Below the pieces are notes generated by a model. It was given only the letters and a program-made list of their open reading frames with translations. It was not told the origin of the DNA and made no database searches. From positions 89,344,615-89,408,614 of the forward strand of contig OX388346.1 of assembly GCA_947579665.1 (NCBI GenBank): DNA of 64,000 bases. Reading direction: 5' to 3'. The translations under genes and the position numbers were made by a program. The stretch is from Sympetrum striolatum. Taxonomy: Eukaryota > Arthropoda > Insecta > Odonata > Libellulidae. Below are positions 1 through 11,422 of this stretch, one piece after another. Every line of letters starts with the position of its first letter. Within the stretch, counting starts at the first letter, position 1.

Positions 1-1489
1 AGTTATGACAAAAGAAGGTTTAGAATTACGCAGCAATTGGAAACTAGTATCAAGAAGTCTGGACGTGCTAAGTCGTCATTCTCGTAACTTCAATCTAATT
101 TACAGTTGTCCTCTTCGAACGTAGGCAGAGTTGGGCACACGTTGTGCATTGTGAGACGTATAAGATTGATGGACATCCTTAAATATGCTGACAGAAGTGA
201 CTATTTGAATGTATTTATTACAAAATACAGACGGATCGGATACTCAACGAGAGCTGCACAAGTGACGTCACGATTCATGAATGAGTCACGCTTCTTTATC
301 ACTCCAATGCAGCTCGTCTTTGACGATGAGGTGAATTGAGTATTAGGACACATATTAAGTATTCAGAATTAGACACTTTTAGACACATTTAGTATGAATT
401 AAAAGGGACATTCAGCAAGTTGATCAACTTTGACCTTCAGCGAGATAATTAAATATTACATGCAGAATTATGGAATCATAGACATGATGCCTCCCTTCCG
501 ATGATTAAGTTACAAGAAAAAGTCTGGATAAGAATTGTTTCAGGTTTTAACGTCCAATCAAATAAATTTATACGGACCCATGTTTATATGTATTGCAACA
601 GAAAAATGGCACAAACACTGTTGTTAAAATTTGAGTTTTCGTATGTTTTTATCGATGTCGCTTTTTATCTAGAAAAACACACCATTAAATCGTACACAGA
701 GAAATAAATGCTTAATTATTTTCCTTGATATTACACTGAGAAGTAATCAACGTGATTAATGAACTTTATATTTTAATTTGTGGTACTCAGCGAAGTGCAA
801 TTCGTATTATTGCTAACAACAGGTATCCATTATTTGTTTTCCACTCGTCGACTAAAGAAAGTACTGGTGTATCAACAATAGACGTAATTAATAAATAGCA
901 CATGGATTTTCGTAAATATCTTTGTTGTTAGCCACATGAAATGTTTTATTATCGTTTTTCTTTATTGATAAAGAAACTGGAATTGTTCTTACGGAATTCC
1001 CGTTTTAAGGAAAACATCTCTCTGTGTCAATTTTGCTCAAAAAATAATTCTTGTGAAAAACGTTCTCATAATAGATTTCAACAATCAAATTGGCTATTAA
1101 CATGAATTTTAATTATTTTTGCGTTTTTTTTCAAAATATTTCTTCAAATTGAACTTAACTTTATCCAGTAATCACTTCGACGCAAATATTAGTTTACCTT
1201 CACAAGAGCCATCGAAGCTCGCACATTTTACGAAGTCTAATCATCTAAAGATCAGTTCTAAAACCTTTGCTGATTTTGCCGAAGAAGACAAATGCACTAA
1301 TTTATTACAGCTCATGAATAATTAAATGAATTAGAAGTATTGAGATCTATTTCAATTAACAGACGAATCTTGAATACATAAGATCAGCACATTTCCCCGC
1401 CAGCGAAAATAAGGGATAGCGTAAACGCCGATTGAATTTGAGGCGAAGCAAGCACCAGCCAGCCACCACACACAACCAAAATCTAATAA
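1..1489. other. Gene-free AT-rich stretch
   Basis: I see no recognisable gene, RNA or transposon terminus here. The open frames are short, lack recognisable motifs and have no codon structure I would trust. The sequence is AT-rich. Confidence 0.5.
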
Positions 1490-2114
1490 AAAGGTTCGTT
1501 TAAACAGTCAAAATCCTCGCAATTGGTAAGTTAGGACGGCATTCGTCCACTTAAATAATAAACTATGTTCAATTATCTTTCCATCGGTGCTCGTCTCGAC
1601 TTCGTACGGCCAATATTTATAATTTTAAAGTGCGAAATAAATAAAGCTTTCAAAGACGAAAATGTACTAGACGCGTGCATTTTGTGGTTGAGTTATGAAC
1701 ACTTTTTAGCTGTCTCTGTAAACCCTCACGAGGGAGCTTCCGATAGCCTCTTGTGCGGGCCCCTGGAATAGAACTACGAGTAGAAGTTGCTTCGTTATGG
1801 GGAAAATTATATCTCTCTGAAGAGTGGCTCATTGAAACAAACCGAGTGGCCACAGTGGAAGAGGCTATTCCAGCGAGGGGCTCGTTGAGGGTAGACTTAG
1901 TTACGGTTGTTAAGGCGATACATTTTTCGTGGGTGTTGTCTAACATTTCGTATGGGGGAAGGGGAAGGAAGAGAGGTTACCATGACGACAGAGATATCAA
2001 CATTGATAGGAATGGCAAAAGCGATTGGTCAAGAAGATGAGAAACAGTTGAACACTGAGTTACGTCATCGTAAATAGGTTTGTTGGAAAACAAAAGAACG
2101 ACGATAGTGGAGAT
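1490..2114. repeat. Degenerate large repeat, copy 1, left part
   Basis: This stretch aligns by eye with 11,423-12,120 in the same orientation, including shared words such as 'atcggtgct', 'gggagcttc' and 'catgacgacagag'. The copies differ by many substitutions and small indels, so the duplication is old. The copy is interrupted at the TTAA at 2115-2118 by the piggyBac element and resumes at 9445. No coding function is apparent. Confidence 0.6.
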
Positions 2115-2118
2115 TTAA

Positions 2119-2245
2119 CCCTTCAAGCGTGACTTTAAATGGAGGGAGATGTTCCATCAGCGTGTGCGACGCATAGGCTGTGTCCGCTCAAATCCATGCC
2201 TCAAGCATGTGCGACGCACCTTATGCGTCCAAACTTTTCATTAAG
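2119..2245 (+). repeat. piggyBac left terminal and subterminal repeats
   Basis: The end begins CCCTTCAAGCGTG directly after TTAA. Internally it holds two direct copies of a GTGCGACGCA-type motif (about 2163 and 2209), each followed by a 'gtcc' word. The same motif is present inverted at the right end, as expected for transposase binding sites. Confidence 0.7.
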
Positions 2246-2780
2246 AATTCTTATCACTCATGCTTTGATATATGTACTTCCATCAAGTAAATATGTGACC
2301 TAATGCTGCCTCCTTTCGTTCTTTGGTTCATTGTTCCCTGTATATATGTGTCCATATTTTTAAAACTTATATTTCCCAACTCATATCTGGTAAAGAAATG
2401 CTTACTCGTGACACAGCGTCTGGTGTGCGCATAGGAACGGATATTTCCGCTCACGCTCTGATTTATTTCTTTCGGAGAGCTTATGTGTGCGTGTTGATGC
2501 TGACTGCATTCCCTCTGAGGTTCCTTGTTATCTTCATTTCCGAGTCAACATTTTTCCCTTCTCTCTCATCATGGCAATGCTTACGCAGGCATGGTCACTC
2601 ACTCCATGCTTCTCGCAACCTCGTAGGATCTGTCATCTTATGCTTTCTTATTTACGATGTTTGAAGCTGAGGGTCAAGGTTTTTGACGTCTATTGTCAAA
2701 TGATATAAGCCATATTGCTGGCTTCGTTATTTCTTTTCGCCTTGGGACCGTCCCTTGGCTGAACCCCTCTTCAGTTCACC

Positions 2781-4482
2781 ATGGCGTCTAGCTCTCGTGG
2801 GTTGTCTGACCAGCAAGTGCGTCATGTTTTGGAAGAAAACAGTGCAGCAAGTTCAGATACAATTTCAGATCATTCAAGTGGATACACTCTGGATTCCAGT
2901 TCCGAAGAGGAAGAACCTTCTCAATGTAGTGTGAATATTCAAGAGAATACTTGGGAAGATCGACAGTGCTAATCCTCCTCTGCCTTTTGCGTGTGATTTA
3001 GTTGGGAAACAAATAGTGCCAGTCAAGTGTGCAGATAACCCCCTGGAATATTTTGAGCTATTTTTTGACGACGATCTAATTACGATCATAGTGACTGAAA
3101 CAAACCGTTACGCGGAACAGTTTCTTGCTCGTGAGAAAGAAAAAATCATGATGAAAAAAAAATCACGCTTTCAAAAATGGGTTCCCACAACTCCGAACGA
3201 ATTTAGAGTATTCCTAGGTTTGCTTATATTGATGGGAATAATTCAGAAACCAAGTCTCAGAATGTATTTTACTAGGAAACATATATTAGAAACTCCGTTT
3301 TTCCCCAATGTAATGAGCGAAGAAAGGTTTTCATTGCTGAACAAATTTCTCCATTTTGTAGATAACACCAATACGGAAATTGCAAAAAGAGATCCTAAAT
3401 TGTATAAAATTCTGCCCATTAGTGAATATTTGAAAAGTAAATTCCAGAAAGGGTATATACCGGGTAAAGAAATCAGTGTCGATGAATCTTTGTTGTTGTG
3501 GAAACGTAGGCTTTCGTGGAAACAGTATATTCCCATGAAGGCTTCCCGGTTTGGCATAAAAATGTTTGAACTTTGTGATTCCGTAGGATATTTGTGGAAT
3601 TTTATAATTTACAGTAGCTCAGGGACAAAATTAGGCTGTGAAATCACCAAAGACACAGATCTTTTCTCAACAAAAGTTGTTCTAAGTTTGTGTGAGCAAC
3701 TATTAGATTCGGGAAGATGTGTTTATATGGACAATTATTATAGTAGTCCCGATCTTTTCCAGAGATTGGTTCAGAGGACAATAGATGCTGTTGGAAAAGT
3801 TAGAATCACACGCAAAGGTATACCAATAAATATAAAAAAGAAACTAAAGAAAGGAGAAGTGGTTAGTGCAAAGTGTGGGAAATTGGTGGCTTTGAAGTGG
3901 AAGGATAAGCGCGATGCGTCAATGCTGACTACTAAACATTCAGACGAAATGCAACCCGTAAGTCGAAAGGGTGGGTTAGAATTTGTAAATAAACCTACGT
4001 GTGTTATAGAATACAATAAATATATGGGAGGTGTAGACTTGAAAGATCAGCTTTTAGAATCCTTTTTGCTAGAAAGGAAAAGGACGAAAGTGTGGTACAA
4101 AAAATTATTCAACCACTTTGTAAATACAGCTGTATTGAATGCTTACATTCTATATTGCAAGGCTGGTAATAAGAAAGATCATCTATCATTCAGAATTGCC
4201 TTGGTGGACAAGATCATAGCTATGTACCATGGACAGAATTTAGAAAAGCGCAAAGGACGGCCCTCAGATACCGACACGGAATGTACGCGATTGACAGGTC
4301 AGCATTTTATTCAAGAAAATCCGTCAACCAAAACTTGTAAAGTAGGAAGAAGAAAGTGCGTGGTGTGTACAAAAAACGGAAAGAGAAAAGAAACAAGATA
4401 CAGGTGTAAAAACTGCCCAGGGACACCATCCCTCTGCCTAGACCCCTGTTTTGAGCAATACCACACTCAGCTGAAATTCTAA
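2781..4482 (+). pseudogene. piggyBac transposase, single frameshift
   Basis: This is the transposase of the enclosing piggyBac element, which would cut and paste at TTAA. An ATG in good context (accATGg, 2781) opens a 63-codon frame rich in Ser and Glu, typical of the acidic N-terminus. The frame then shifts by one base at about 2940-2965 and continues open to 4482. The main part has no upstream ATG of its own. It carries the three catalytic Asp in the usual contexts: ISVDESLLLW (about 3480), VYMDNYYSS (about 3730) and GGVDLKDQ (about 4035). It ends in the Cys-rich zinc domain, with CVVC and several later Cys/His up to CLDPCFEQYH. An AATAAA lies at 4545-4550. Total length fits the family (about 560 residues). 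The one frameshift makes this copy inactive unless it is a sequencing error. Confidence 0.88.
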
Positions 4483-4544
4483 TCACCGGATATTTAGAGC
4501 TGAAAAAAAAACGGCTTGACAAAATGCAAGTATACATTTATAAT

Positions 4545-4550
4545 AATAAA
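4545..4550 (+). terminator. Polyadenylation signal after piggyBac transposase
   Basis: AATAAA lies 63 bases after the stop codon on the transposase strand, inside the piggyBac element. Confidence 0.55.
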
Positions 4551-4822
4551 GCATAACCATTTTTAATAATAATATTTTTTTTTGGTAATTTTAAAAATAG
4601 CGATTACAATGCTAAAAATCTGATGTGGCCAGCACATGACTTTCTCCATACATAAGATGTAAATATTTATCTACGACAGTAATTTCGAACTCTATATTCC
4701 ATCTAAACTTTGAATATGAGTGATTAATTTATAATTATTATCTTTTACGTCACAAACATTGTAAATAATGTTTTTCAGGACATGATCGATGAAAAACGAT
4801 GAAGTGGCATTTTGCCCCAGCG

Positions 4823-5402
4823 CACAGTGGGCTAGAATCGAAAAAAGCTGGCCAAAAATACGAAAGTGGTTTTTTTGAGTGCGGACTTTGAAACTTCGCA
4901 TGGTCATTCTTGAATAAATTTTGCATTTAACTGCGAAGTAATTTCTCTTGATTCCCACGCGTTACAATTCTACAGGGGGTCAAAGTTGACCAAATTTTGC
5001 GAAAAATGCCGGTCTTCGATTTTTCGAGAAATTCTTCAACTTCAAAACGATGCTGAATCCATTAAAAGTAAGTTATTGGATAAAAAACATCACCACGTTA
5101 TAAACCTGCACTTTATCTTTCACAACCTGTAATTTAATGATTGCGAATGAATAATTGCATATTTTATGCAACAAAATGGCGGACTCTCGTTTTAGAGAAA
5201 CTTTTTACCTAAAGCGAGGAAAATAGTTGAGACGGACTCCGAGGGACATGAAGATATTTATACCACGTTATTTTTTGAAGCTTTCTGAAGAGGAATCTGA
5301 AATAAAACCTTGCAACAATTTGCTCCCCCGATAATAATAACGAATTTTCGACAAAACTGCATGGGCAAATCCGCGCGGCGGCCAATGGCCCTCCGGGAAG
5401 AT
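4823..5402 (+). repeat. Transib left inverted repeat
   Basis: It matches 7880-8459 in reverse complement with the same offset from both ends (for example 'atggg' at position 538 of each arm). Similarity fades after about 580 bp. This is far longer than the short ends usual for Transib. Confidence 0.8.
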
Positions 5403-5699
5403 CTCGGTATGAGAGGAACTAGGAACGTACCAACGCTTTTCGATGATATGTTTTGATGTTTATAAGCAAAGTTTTTCCGCTATTAATAATAGAAACGAGA
5501 AGTCATAATTTAAAACCCCAGTTTCATTCCGTGTGATCGGTGAAAATGTACAATTTGGCTGTATTTTAAGACATATGTCTATTCCTACGTCTATGACGTC
5601 GCATTTTCTTTCATATCGCTATATCGCTAATTTATCATCAAAATCATGCAGTCAAGAATAACTCTAAAGAAAATTCTAGTTTTCACCTTACCTTCTGCC

Positions 5700-7034
5700 T
5701 TATATACAATCCTCGTCTGAGGAGTCTGCATCTCCATACGCGATTACCTCTTCTTCATTCAGGATGAGGAGCTGCTTCACTTCTCTACTTAGAATCCTGG
5801 ATCTATTTGCTGCCCAAATTGGTGCTGACATAGATATTAGTGGATCAGAAGTAAGAAGCAATCTTCGCACTAAGTCTTCATTCGTAGCATTTCGGGAGTG
5901 TTTCCTTGTAAAACGTTCTCGGAACCTCCTCGTGTCCTTATTTCTTGCTTCTATCGCCTCTTCTGAGAGTTGGCCCAGTGGTAGAATTGCTTCTTTTGCA
6001 ATTTCAGCTCCGTGAATCAGCACGTTATGAATTGTTGGTGGCATATAGTACCATGGATACAACTTTACATACATCTCTGCTGTAGCCCCGCAATAATCGT
6101 CAAATGCTCTTCATTCAGAGTTAATCCGCTTGAAATTGCCTTTAAGATCGTAGCAAACCTTTTTATAAGATCCTCGTTTATCCCTGAAAAGTAAATGTTT
6201 ATGTATTCAATATTGAAGCATCATAGCTAAAGTAAGAGTTACTTTGGCTTCCTTTACTGCTTCGTAGCTGGGATACAGCCTATGACCATGACTTTTAGCT
6301 GTTTCACGGAGAATTTTATATTGAGTTTTACTCAACTCAGAAGATATAATTAGTGATAATGCTTCTTCTCCTGACAACTGAGATTGCACATGTTCCCTTT
6401 TCTTCCACCTAGAAAGAACCCTCTTTGCCCTTGTAGGTGTCGTTGTGGTAATTTCTTTCAGCAACTTCGAAGCAGCTTGATTTCCTTCATCTCTTAGAGT
6501 CTTCCTTGCAGCATAAGACAGTTCAGATGTGGAGAGTGTGGATCTAATTGTTTCTGTTTTCCTTCGTTTCGATCTGTCACTTGAAAAATGGAAATCTACT
6601 TCCGGCCGTCCTCTTGCGTCTACCAAAATGAATTTAATTTAAGTCCGATTGTTCGTTTCTTAGATGTAAATTATCAATTTCAAATACTAAACATTTCAAA
6701 TCACTATTTTATACGTACCTGTGGTCATAGAAGTACTTGGTAAGTTCTGGATAACAATATCAGGAAAATTAATATTTACATTGAGCCAACTGGAATTGCG
6801 CAGAATAAACCTTTCATTAACACGGAAACTTTGTTTCCAGTTTCTTGAATATGCCGGAAGAAAACTATTCTTCAGATAAACAGTAAGAGCTTCCTTCTCA
6901 TCTATGGATCTTTCTAAGTGAAGTTTTCTTGTCAAAAAATCCATTAAATGCTGCTTTTGACTAGAAAATGACTCATTCTTTTCCTCCATCATTTTATTAT
7001 GTAGCGTTAACCGACTGATTCGCAGATTAGTCAT
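5700..7034 (-). pseudogene. Transib transposase remnant, catalytic D/D exons lost
   Basis: Three exon-like blocks are visible on the minus strand. Exon 1 (7034-6719) ends at a GTACGT donor. Exon 2 (6619-6243) starts after a TAG acceptor, keeps frame across that junction, and contains GRPEVDFHFSSDRSKRRKT and LSKTQYKILRE, typical of the Transib N-terminal region. The last block (6183-5700) holds PPTIHNVLIHG and LSEEAIEARNKDTRRF, which resembles the RAG1 region around the third catalytic residue (E962 in mouse). The roughly 300 residues between exon 2 and the last block, which carry the first two catalytic Asp in this family, are absent. Only a 59 bp intron-like gap (6184-6242, GT...AG) remains, and the flanking phases do not match. 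The last block also has a one-base frameshift near 6105. It is non-functional. Confidence 0.8.
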
Positions 7035-7285
7035 GTTTTTTTACGGAATTACAAGCAACGTATAAAGACGATAAACTAGAAACCCAATACAATGTTTCTA
7101 ATGTCTGAAAATGCAATAGAGATTCCATAACTATATCTATTCTACAGTATGACGTTAAGAAAATAATACAGTAGACAGTTTCAAATAACGATGAGAACAT
7201 TTCACATGCATAGAGAAAATAATTGTTTTTCACCAGGATACTTAGAATTTACAAGTAAAAAGAGAAAGTAATTTAACAAAACAAC

Positions 7286-7500
7286 TTACCATAAAAATAT
7301 CCTCCAAAAAGTGCCGACAACTGAACCAGGAAATGCTGAATGCTGAAACCCGAACTTCTTGAATATACTACATAAAGAATGCAAGGAGCTACTGAGAGAG
7401 CACAAGAGCACAACTATCTTCTTCCACAGGCAAAGCCAAACTGTAGTTTTCATAGTTTGCGAAAAGTTTGAACTAGAAAGCACGAAAATGAAGTTTGAAG
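7286..7500 (-). pseudogene. Possible upstream exon of the Transib gene
   Basis: The minus strand here reads openly in two adjacent frames (KLFANYENYSLALPVEED, then a frame with SSGFSIQHFLVQL) and ends near a GGTAAG donor at about 7287. The position and orientation fit a 5' exon of the Transib transposase. I do not recognise its sequence, and a frameshift would be needed to join the two parts. Confidence 0.35.
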
Positions 7501-7879
7501 GGTAACCGTTAATCCGCAAGAAGCACAGCTGCATGCAATAAAACGAACCGAAAGTTTAACTCGGGGACACCGCGGCACACGCCCACGTGTGGGCTGGTTT
7601 CCAATGGTATTGAGGGTCTGTGAGAAATAGTATAGCTCAAAAACATCAAAGACAGCTTTCATAATATTTTACAAAGTGAAAATCAAAAAAATGGTAACTC
7701 TATTCTGATACTTGCTGAAAGATATACGCTGTTGCTAAATTCACTCTTCCTTTAAGAATGATGGTTGAATGTATATTATTTTGCTCATTATTTCTTCGTC
7801 TAGAGTTTGTAAAAAGTTACTTTCAGCATTCAAAAGTTATCATTGAGAGGCAAGAAGGTTCGAAGGTCTTCAAACACTT

Positions 7880-8459
7880 CTCTTCCTAGAGGGCCGTACT
7901 CCGCCGCGAGGATTGGCCCATGCAGTGTTGTCGAAAATTCGTTATTATTATCGGGGGAGCAAATTGTTGCAAGGTTTTATTTCAGATTCCTCTTCAGAAA
8001 GCTTCAAAAAATAACGTGGTATAAATATCTTCATGTCCCTCGGAGTCCGTCTCAACTATTTTCCTCGCTTTAGGTAAAAAGTTTCTCTAAAACGAGAGTC
8101 CGCCATTTCGTTGCATAAAATATGCAATTATTCAATTGCAATCATTTAATTATAGGCTGTGAAAGATAAAGTGCAGGTTTATAACGTGGTGATGTTTTTT
8201 ATCCAATAACTTACTTTTAATGGATTCAGCATCGTTTTGAAGTTGAAGAATTTCTCGAAAAATCGAAGACCGGCATTTTTCGCAAAATTTGGTCAACTTT
8301 GACCCCCTGTAGAATTGTAACGCGTGGGAATCAAGAGAAATTACTTCGCAGTTAAATGCAAAATTTATTCAAGAATGATCATGCGAAATTTCAAAGTCCG
8401 CACTCAAAAAAACCACTTTCGTATTTTTGGCCAGCTTTTTTCGATTCTAGCCCACAGTG
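7880..8459 (-). repeat. Transib right inverted repeat
   Basis: This is the reverse-complement partner of 4823-5402. It terminates in CCCACAGTG immediately before the CAGCG target duplication. Confidence 0.8.
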
Positions 8460-8467
8460 CAGCGCCC

Positions 8468-9101
8468 AGAGCGCCCACAACGTACATAATCAGCAACTTC
8501 CGGTTTATCAGTATTTCACAAATAACTCCTACACAATCAGTGATACAAAAATATGTTTCAAACAAAAGTCATAGTAAATTACATTTTCTAAAACTTTTAT
8601 TATTAATAGTATATACCTAAATATCATATTTATGGAGATATTTTGAAAACCGGAAATAAGCTTTGAAGAATGAAGCTCAACTTCCGGTTAACGGATTTAC
8701 TCCAGAATCTAATCAACTCTAACGACACAAACCAAAATACTATATATGAAATTTGATGTTGATCCGACAAACAGTTCTCATGTTAGAGCGCCCACAAAGT
8801 ACATAATCAGCTACTTCCGGTTTATCGGTATTTCACGAATAACTCCTAATCAACCGGTGATACAAAAATTTTTTAAATACAAAAGTTATAGTAAAACACA
8901 TTATCTAAAACTTTTATACGGTATACAATACACCTATATATCATATTTATGGAGATATTTTGAAAACCAGAAATGAGCTTTGATGAATAAAGCTCGACTT
9001 CCGGTTGACCGATTTACTCCAAAAACTAATCAACTCTGACAGCACACACCACAGTACTATATATGAAGTTTGGTGTTGATACGACCAATAGCTTTCACGT
9101 T
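8468..9101 (+). repeat. 317 bp tandem repeat, two units
   Basis: Units begin AGAGCGCCCAC at 8468 and 8785, and a third start (AGAGCGTCCAC) at 9102 runs into the (CA)n tract. The spacing is exactly 317 bp twice. Each unit contains ACTTCCGGTTTATC and later ACTTCCGGTT words. No coding potential is seen. Confidence 0.8.
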
Positions 9102-9115
9102 AGAGCGTCCACTAT

Positions 9116-9121
9116 CACACA

Positions 9122-9164
<43 letters not shown>

Positions 9165-9171
9165 ACACAGA
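9116..9171 (+). repeat. (CA)n microsatellite
   Basis: A near-continuous CA dinucleotide tract with a few CATA interruptions lies directly after the truncated third 317 bp unit. Confidence 0.9.
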
Positions 9172-9359
9172 CATCATTCCGAAAATGGTCAAAACGTATT
9201 CTAGGGACCCCAAAACATGTATTTCCGTTGAAATCTCGAAGTCGATTTTTTTCATGAAAACAATACTTTCTCTATACTTCGTATATGGAGAAAGTAAAAA
9301 TATTTAGGTTAATGTCTGCACAAAATCCTCAATGCTCGTGAAAAAAAGCACCCTGGGCG

Positions 9360-9440
9360 ATTTAAATACCTCCGATTAAAGTCACCCTAGAGGCATGGGA
9401 TTGAGCGGACGCATACGGTGCGTCGCACACGCTGGAAGGG
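9360..9440 (-). repeat. piggyBac right terminal and subterminal repeat
   Basis: Read from the end inward on the minus strand it starts CCCTTCCAGCGTGTGCGACG, then GTCCGCTCAA. It is bordered by TTAA at 9441-9444. Confidence 0.75.
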
Positions 9441-9444
9441 TTAA

Positions 9445-9700
9445 ATGCCTAGTAAGCGGGTGGGGGAAGAGGAGGTACGACATCCCTGTGAAGAACAAAA
9501 GAGCAACGATATTTTAAACTCGATTGAAACAAATGAAGAGCGAATGTGTTTGGGATTTCTCTGACGACGTGAATTAAAGGTGTGAAGAAAACAGAAGAAT
9601 TACGATAAAATGATCGAAATGGAAAACAACCGAATAGAGAAAATTCGTATTGCCGTAGAAATGACATTAAATAAGGTAATTAAATAAAAAAATATGAAAT
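9445..9700. repeat. Degenerate large repeat, copy 1, right part
   Basis: This continues the repeat interrupted by piggyBac. It contains A-rich units such as 'gaacaaaagagcaacgatat', related to the units around 11,996-12,280 in copy 2. Confidence 0.5.
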
Positions 9701-11422
9701 TACACGGATTTAGATTTTGAAAAATATTGAAAAGCAAAAAATGAATAAAAATAAATTAAATATTAGTAATATAAAACATTAATATACGAGGTTAAATCTT
9801 AATATAATATAAATAAAATTTTATTTATCATAATGAGCGAATACATTTTCACAAGGTGAATTGATTATAATATACTATTTTAAATAGAGTTCTTCCTAAG
9901 TTATTAAAGTGTAGTACATATACTGTAAATAGTGAAAGTAGTAAAAATGAAAGGAATCAGTACTAAACAAAGGAGGTAACGAGCGATTATTTGACAATCG
10001 GTCTTCAAACCGATCAACAAAAGGGCGAACATCACATTTTCAAAATTTACTAATGCTAGCAGCGTATTGTTCATTCCATACATTGAACTGCATTCGTATG
10101 GGAGTCGAGTCAATAATTGCTTTTTCTACTTAATATTCGTCACTATACGACCTACAAAAATGAGTTACGCAACATGGTGTGGTTTAATTAGCGCCGTATA
10201 TATGAGTAATTATAATTATCGCATCAAATCAAAGGTTTAGATACTGAGAAGACAGAAAATTGGTTCCCTGTAAATTGAAACTTTGATTCATCATCACTCC
10301 GTTACTACGCAACCAAGAAGAATAAACTATAGATCATTCAGGGCTCTATCTGTTTCTGGAAACACAACAGAAATAACAGACTAAAAGAAACTTTAGAGTG
10401 CGTTTCTGTTTTTCCATTCTAAACAAATGACAGTGATGTTGATGGGGGATTTGTAGAAGACGGTTCGCAGCCCTTGGACTCAATGAGGATTCACGTCACC
10501 TTTATTAATATAATGCTTCATCACTCGGTATACTATAAGAAACAAATACGCACTACAACATAGCTAGTCATATTTTCCACTGGGTGGTATGCTTACATTA
10601 AAACAATTGACGAGATGCAAGGAACAGATTCTTAAAAGATGGTTCCCAAATTAGACAAAAAGACGTTTTCTGTAAATCTAAATTTCAATAATTTATTTTT
10701 CAGTTATTATGCAACTTACAAAATGGGTTTAAACACTTATTTATTACCCATTTGATACTCTAAGTTCAAGTATATATTATTTCCGAATTCCAACAATGAC
10801 AATCGTATTAAAAAGAGATTAATAAAAGATTTATGAACTACGAACTTGTTATAAAGATTACATATTATTTGAGCATAATCCACATTCCAAATTTATACCA
10901 TTAAGTCGTTTAAAAATGAGATAAAAATGTATTTCTTGATTAATTAATTAATTTAACATTAATTTATGAATTAAATTATAAATTATTTTATTTGAAATTA
11001 ATTAATATTAAAATTAATGGAGTATAACATAATTAACATTACATTTATTTTAGTAAAATTCACATTCCATTTTTAAACATTTCATTCACTTGAAAAATTA
11101 GATAAAAGTGTATTTCATTATTTATTATTTTACTTAGAATCCGGCATCCGCCCAGCATCCCTGCGAAATGTGGTCCAGCGCATCACGAACTCCGTCAACG
11201 CCTTCTGAGACGAACGACACTCCGGGGTCGACCGCCTTCTTGCAAATCCAAATACATCCCCGTATCTAATAGACGAGGACAAAATCCCCCTCCCTCCCTC
11301 TCCTTCCCCTGCCTCCTTCCCCCTCCACTCACCAAAGCCATTCCCAATGTATTCTTACGGAAAAATCCACATTCGACAATCCCGTACCTCTCCACAGGTT
11401 GGCAACTGCCTCAAAATCGATT
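9701..11422. other. Gene-free AT-rich stretch
   Basis: No gene is supported. A local direct duplication of about 70 bp is visible ('cacattccaaattta' near 10,880 against 'cacattccatttttaaac' near 11,062). The 11.15-11.4 kb part is more GC-rich but has no recognisable product. Confidence 0.5.

Larger units (their letters stand above)
4823..8459 (-). mobile_element. Transib (RAG1-related) DNA transposon, internally deleted
   Basis: The element is 3,637 bp with 5 bp direct duplications CAGCG at 4818-4822 and 8460-8464, the size and GC-rich type typical of Transib. The left end begins CACAGTGGGCTAGAATCG and the right end, reverse complemented, CACTGTGGGCTAGAATCG. The terminal CACAGTG equals the consensus RSS heptamer of V(D)J recombination, as expected for Transib ends. 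Inverted repeats run about 580 bp. The minus strand encodes N- and C-terminal pieces of a Transib transposase, but the central part of the catalytic core is missing. Confidence 0.85.
4639..9296. mobile_element. Satellite-bearing inverted-end repeat, split by Transib
   Basis: The left edge reads ACTTTCTCCATACATAAG. The right edge, reverse complemented, reads ACTTTCTCCATATACGAAG. Between them, outside the nested Transib, are two 317 bp direct repeats and a (CA)n tract. No coding capacity is left. The right edge itself folds: ACTTTCTC and GAGAAAGT flank TATACTTCGTATA-like sequence. I cannot assign the superfamily and see no clear target duplication. Confidence 0.45.
2119..9440 (+). mobile_element. 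piggyBac-type transposon with nested insertions
   Basis: The element is bounded by TTAA at 2115-2118 and 9441-9444, the canonical piggyBac target duplication. Both ends start CCCTTC: left CCCTTCAAGCGTG, right (reverse complement) CCCTTCCAGCGTG. Longer subterminal similarity follows: AGCGTGTGCGACGCA and GTCCGCTCAA occur near 2158-2195 and again in the right end at about 9400-9434. The transposase lies at 2781-4482. Almost all of 4.6-9.3 kb is later insertions (a satellite-bearing repeat and a Transib), so the original element was about 2.7 kb. Removing it joins the two parts of the large repeat. Confidence 0.85.

Noticed and set aside
1753..2040. Possible host protein in the large repeat
   Set aside because: No recognisable motif, and the frame is not preserved in the second copy at 11.7-12.0 kb.
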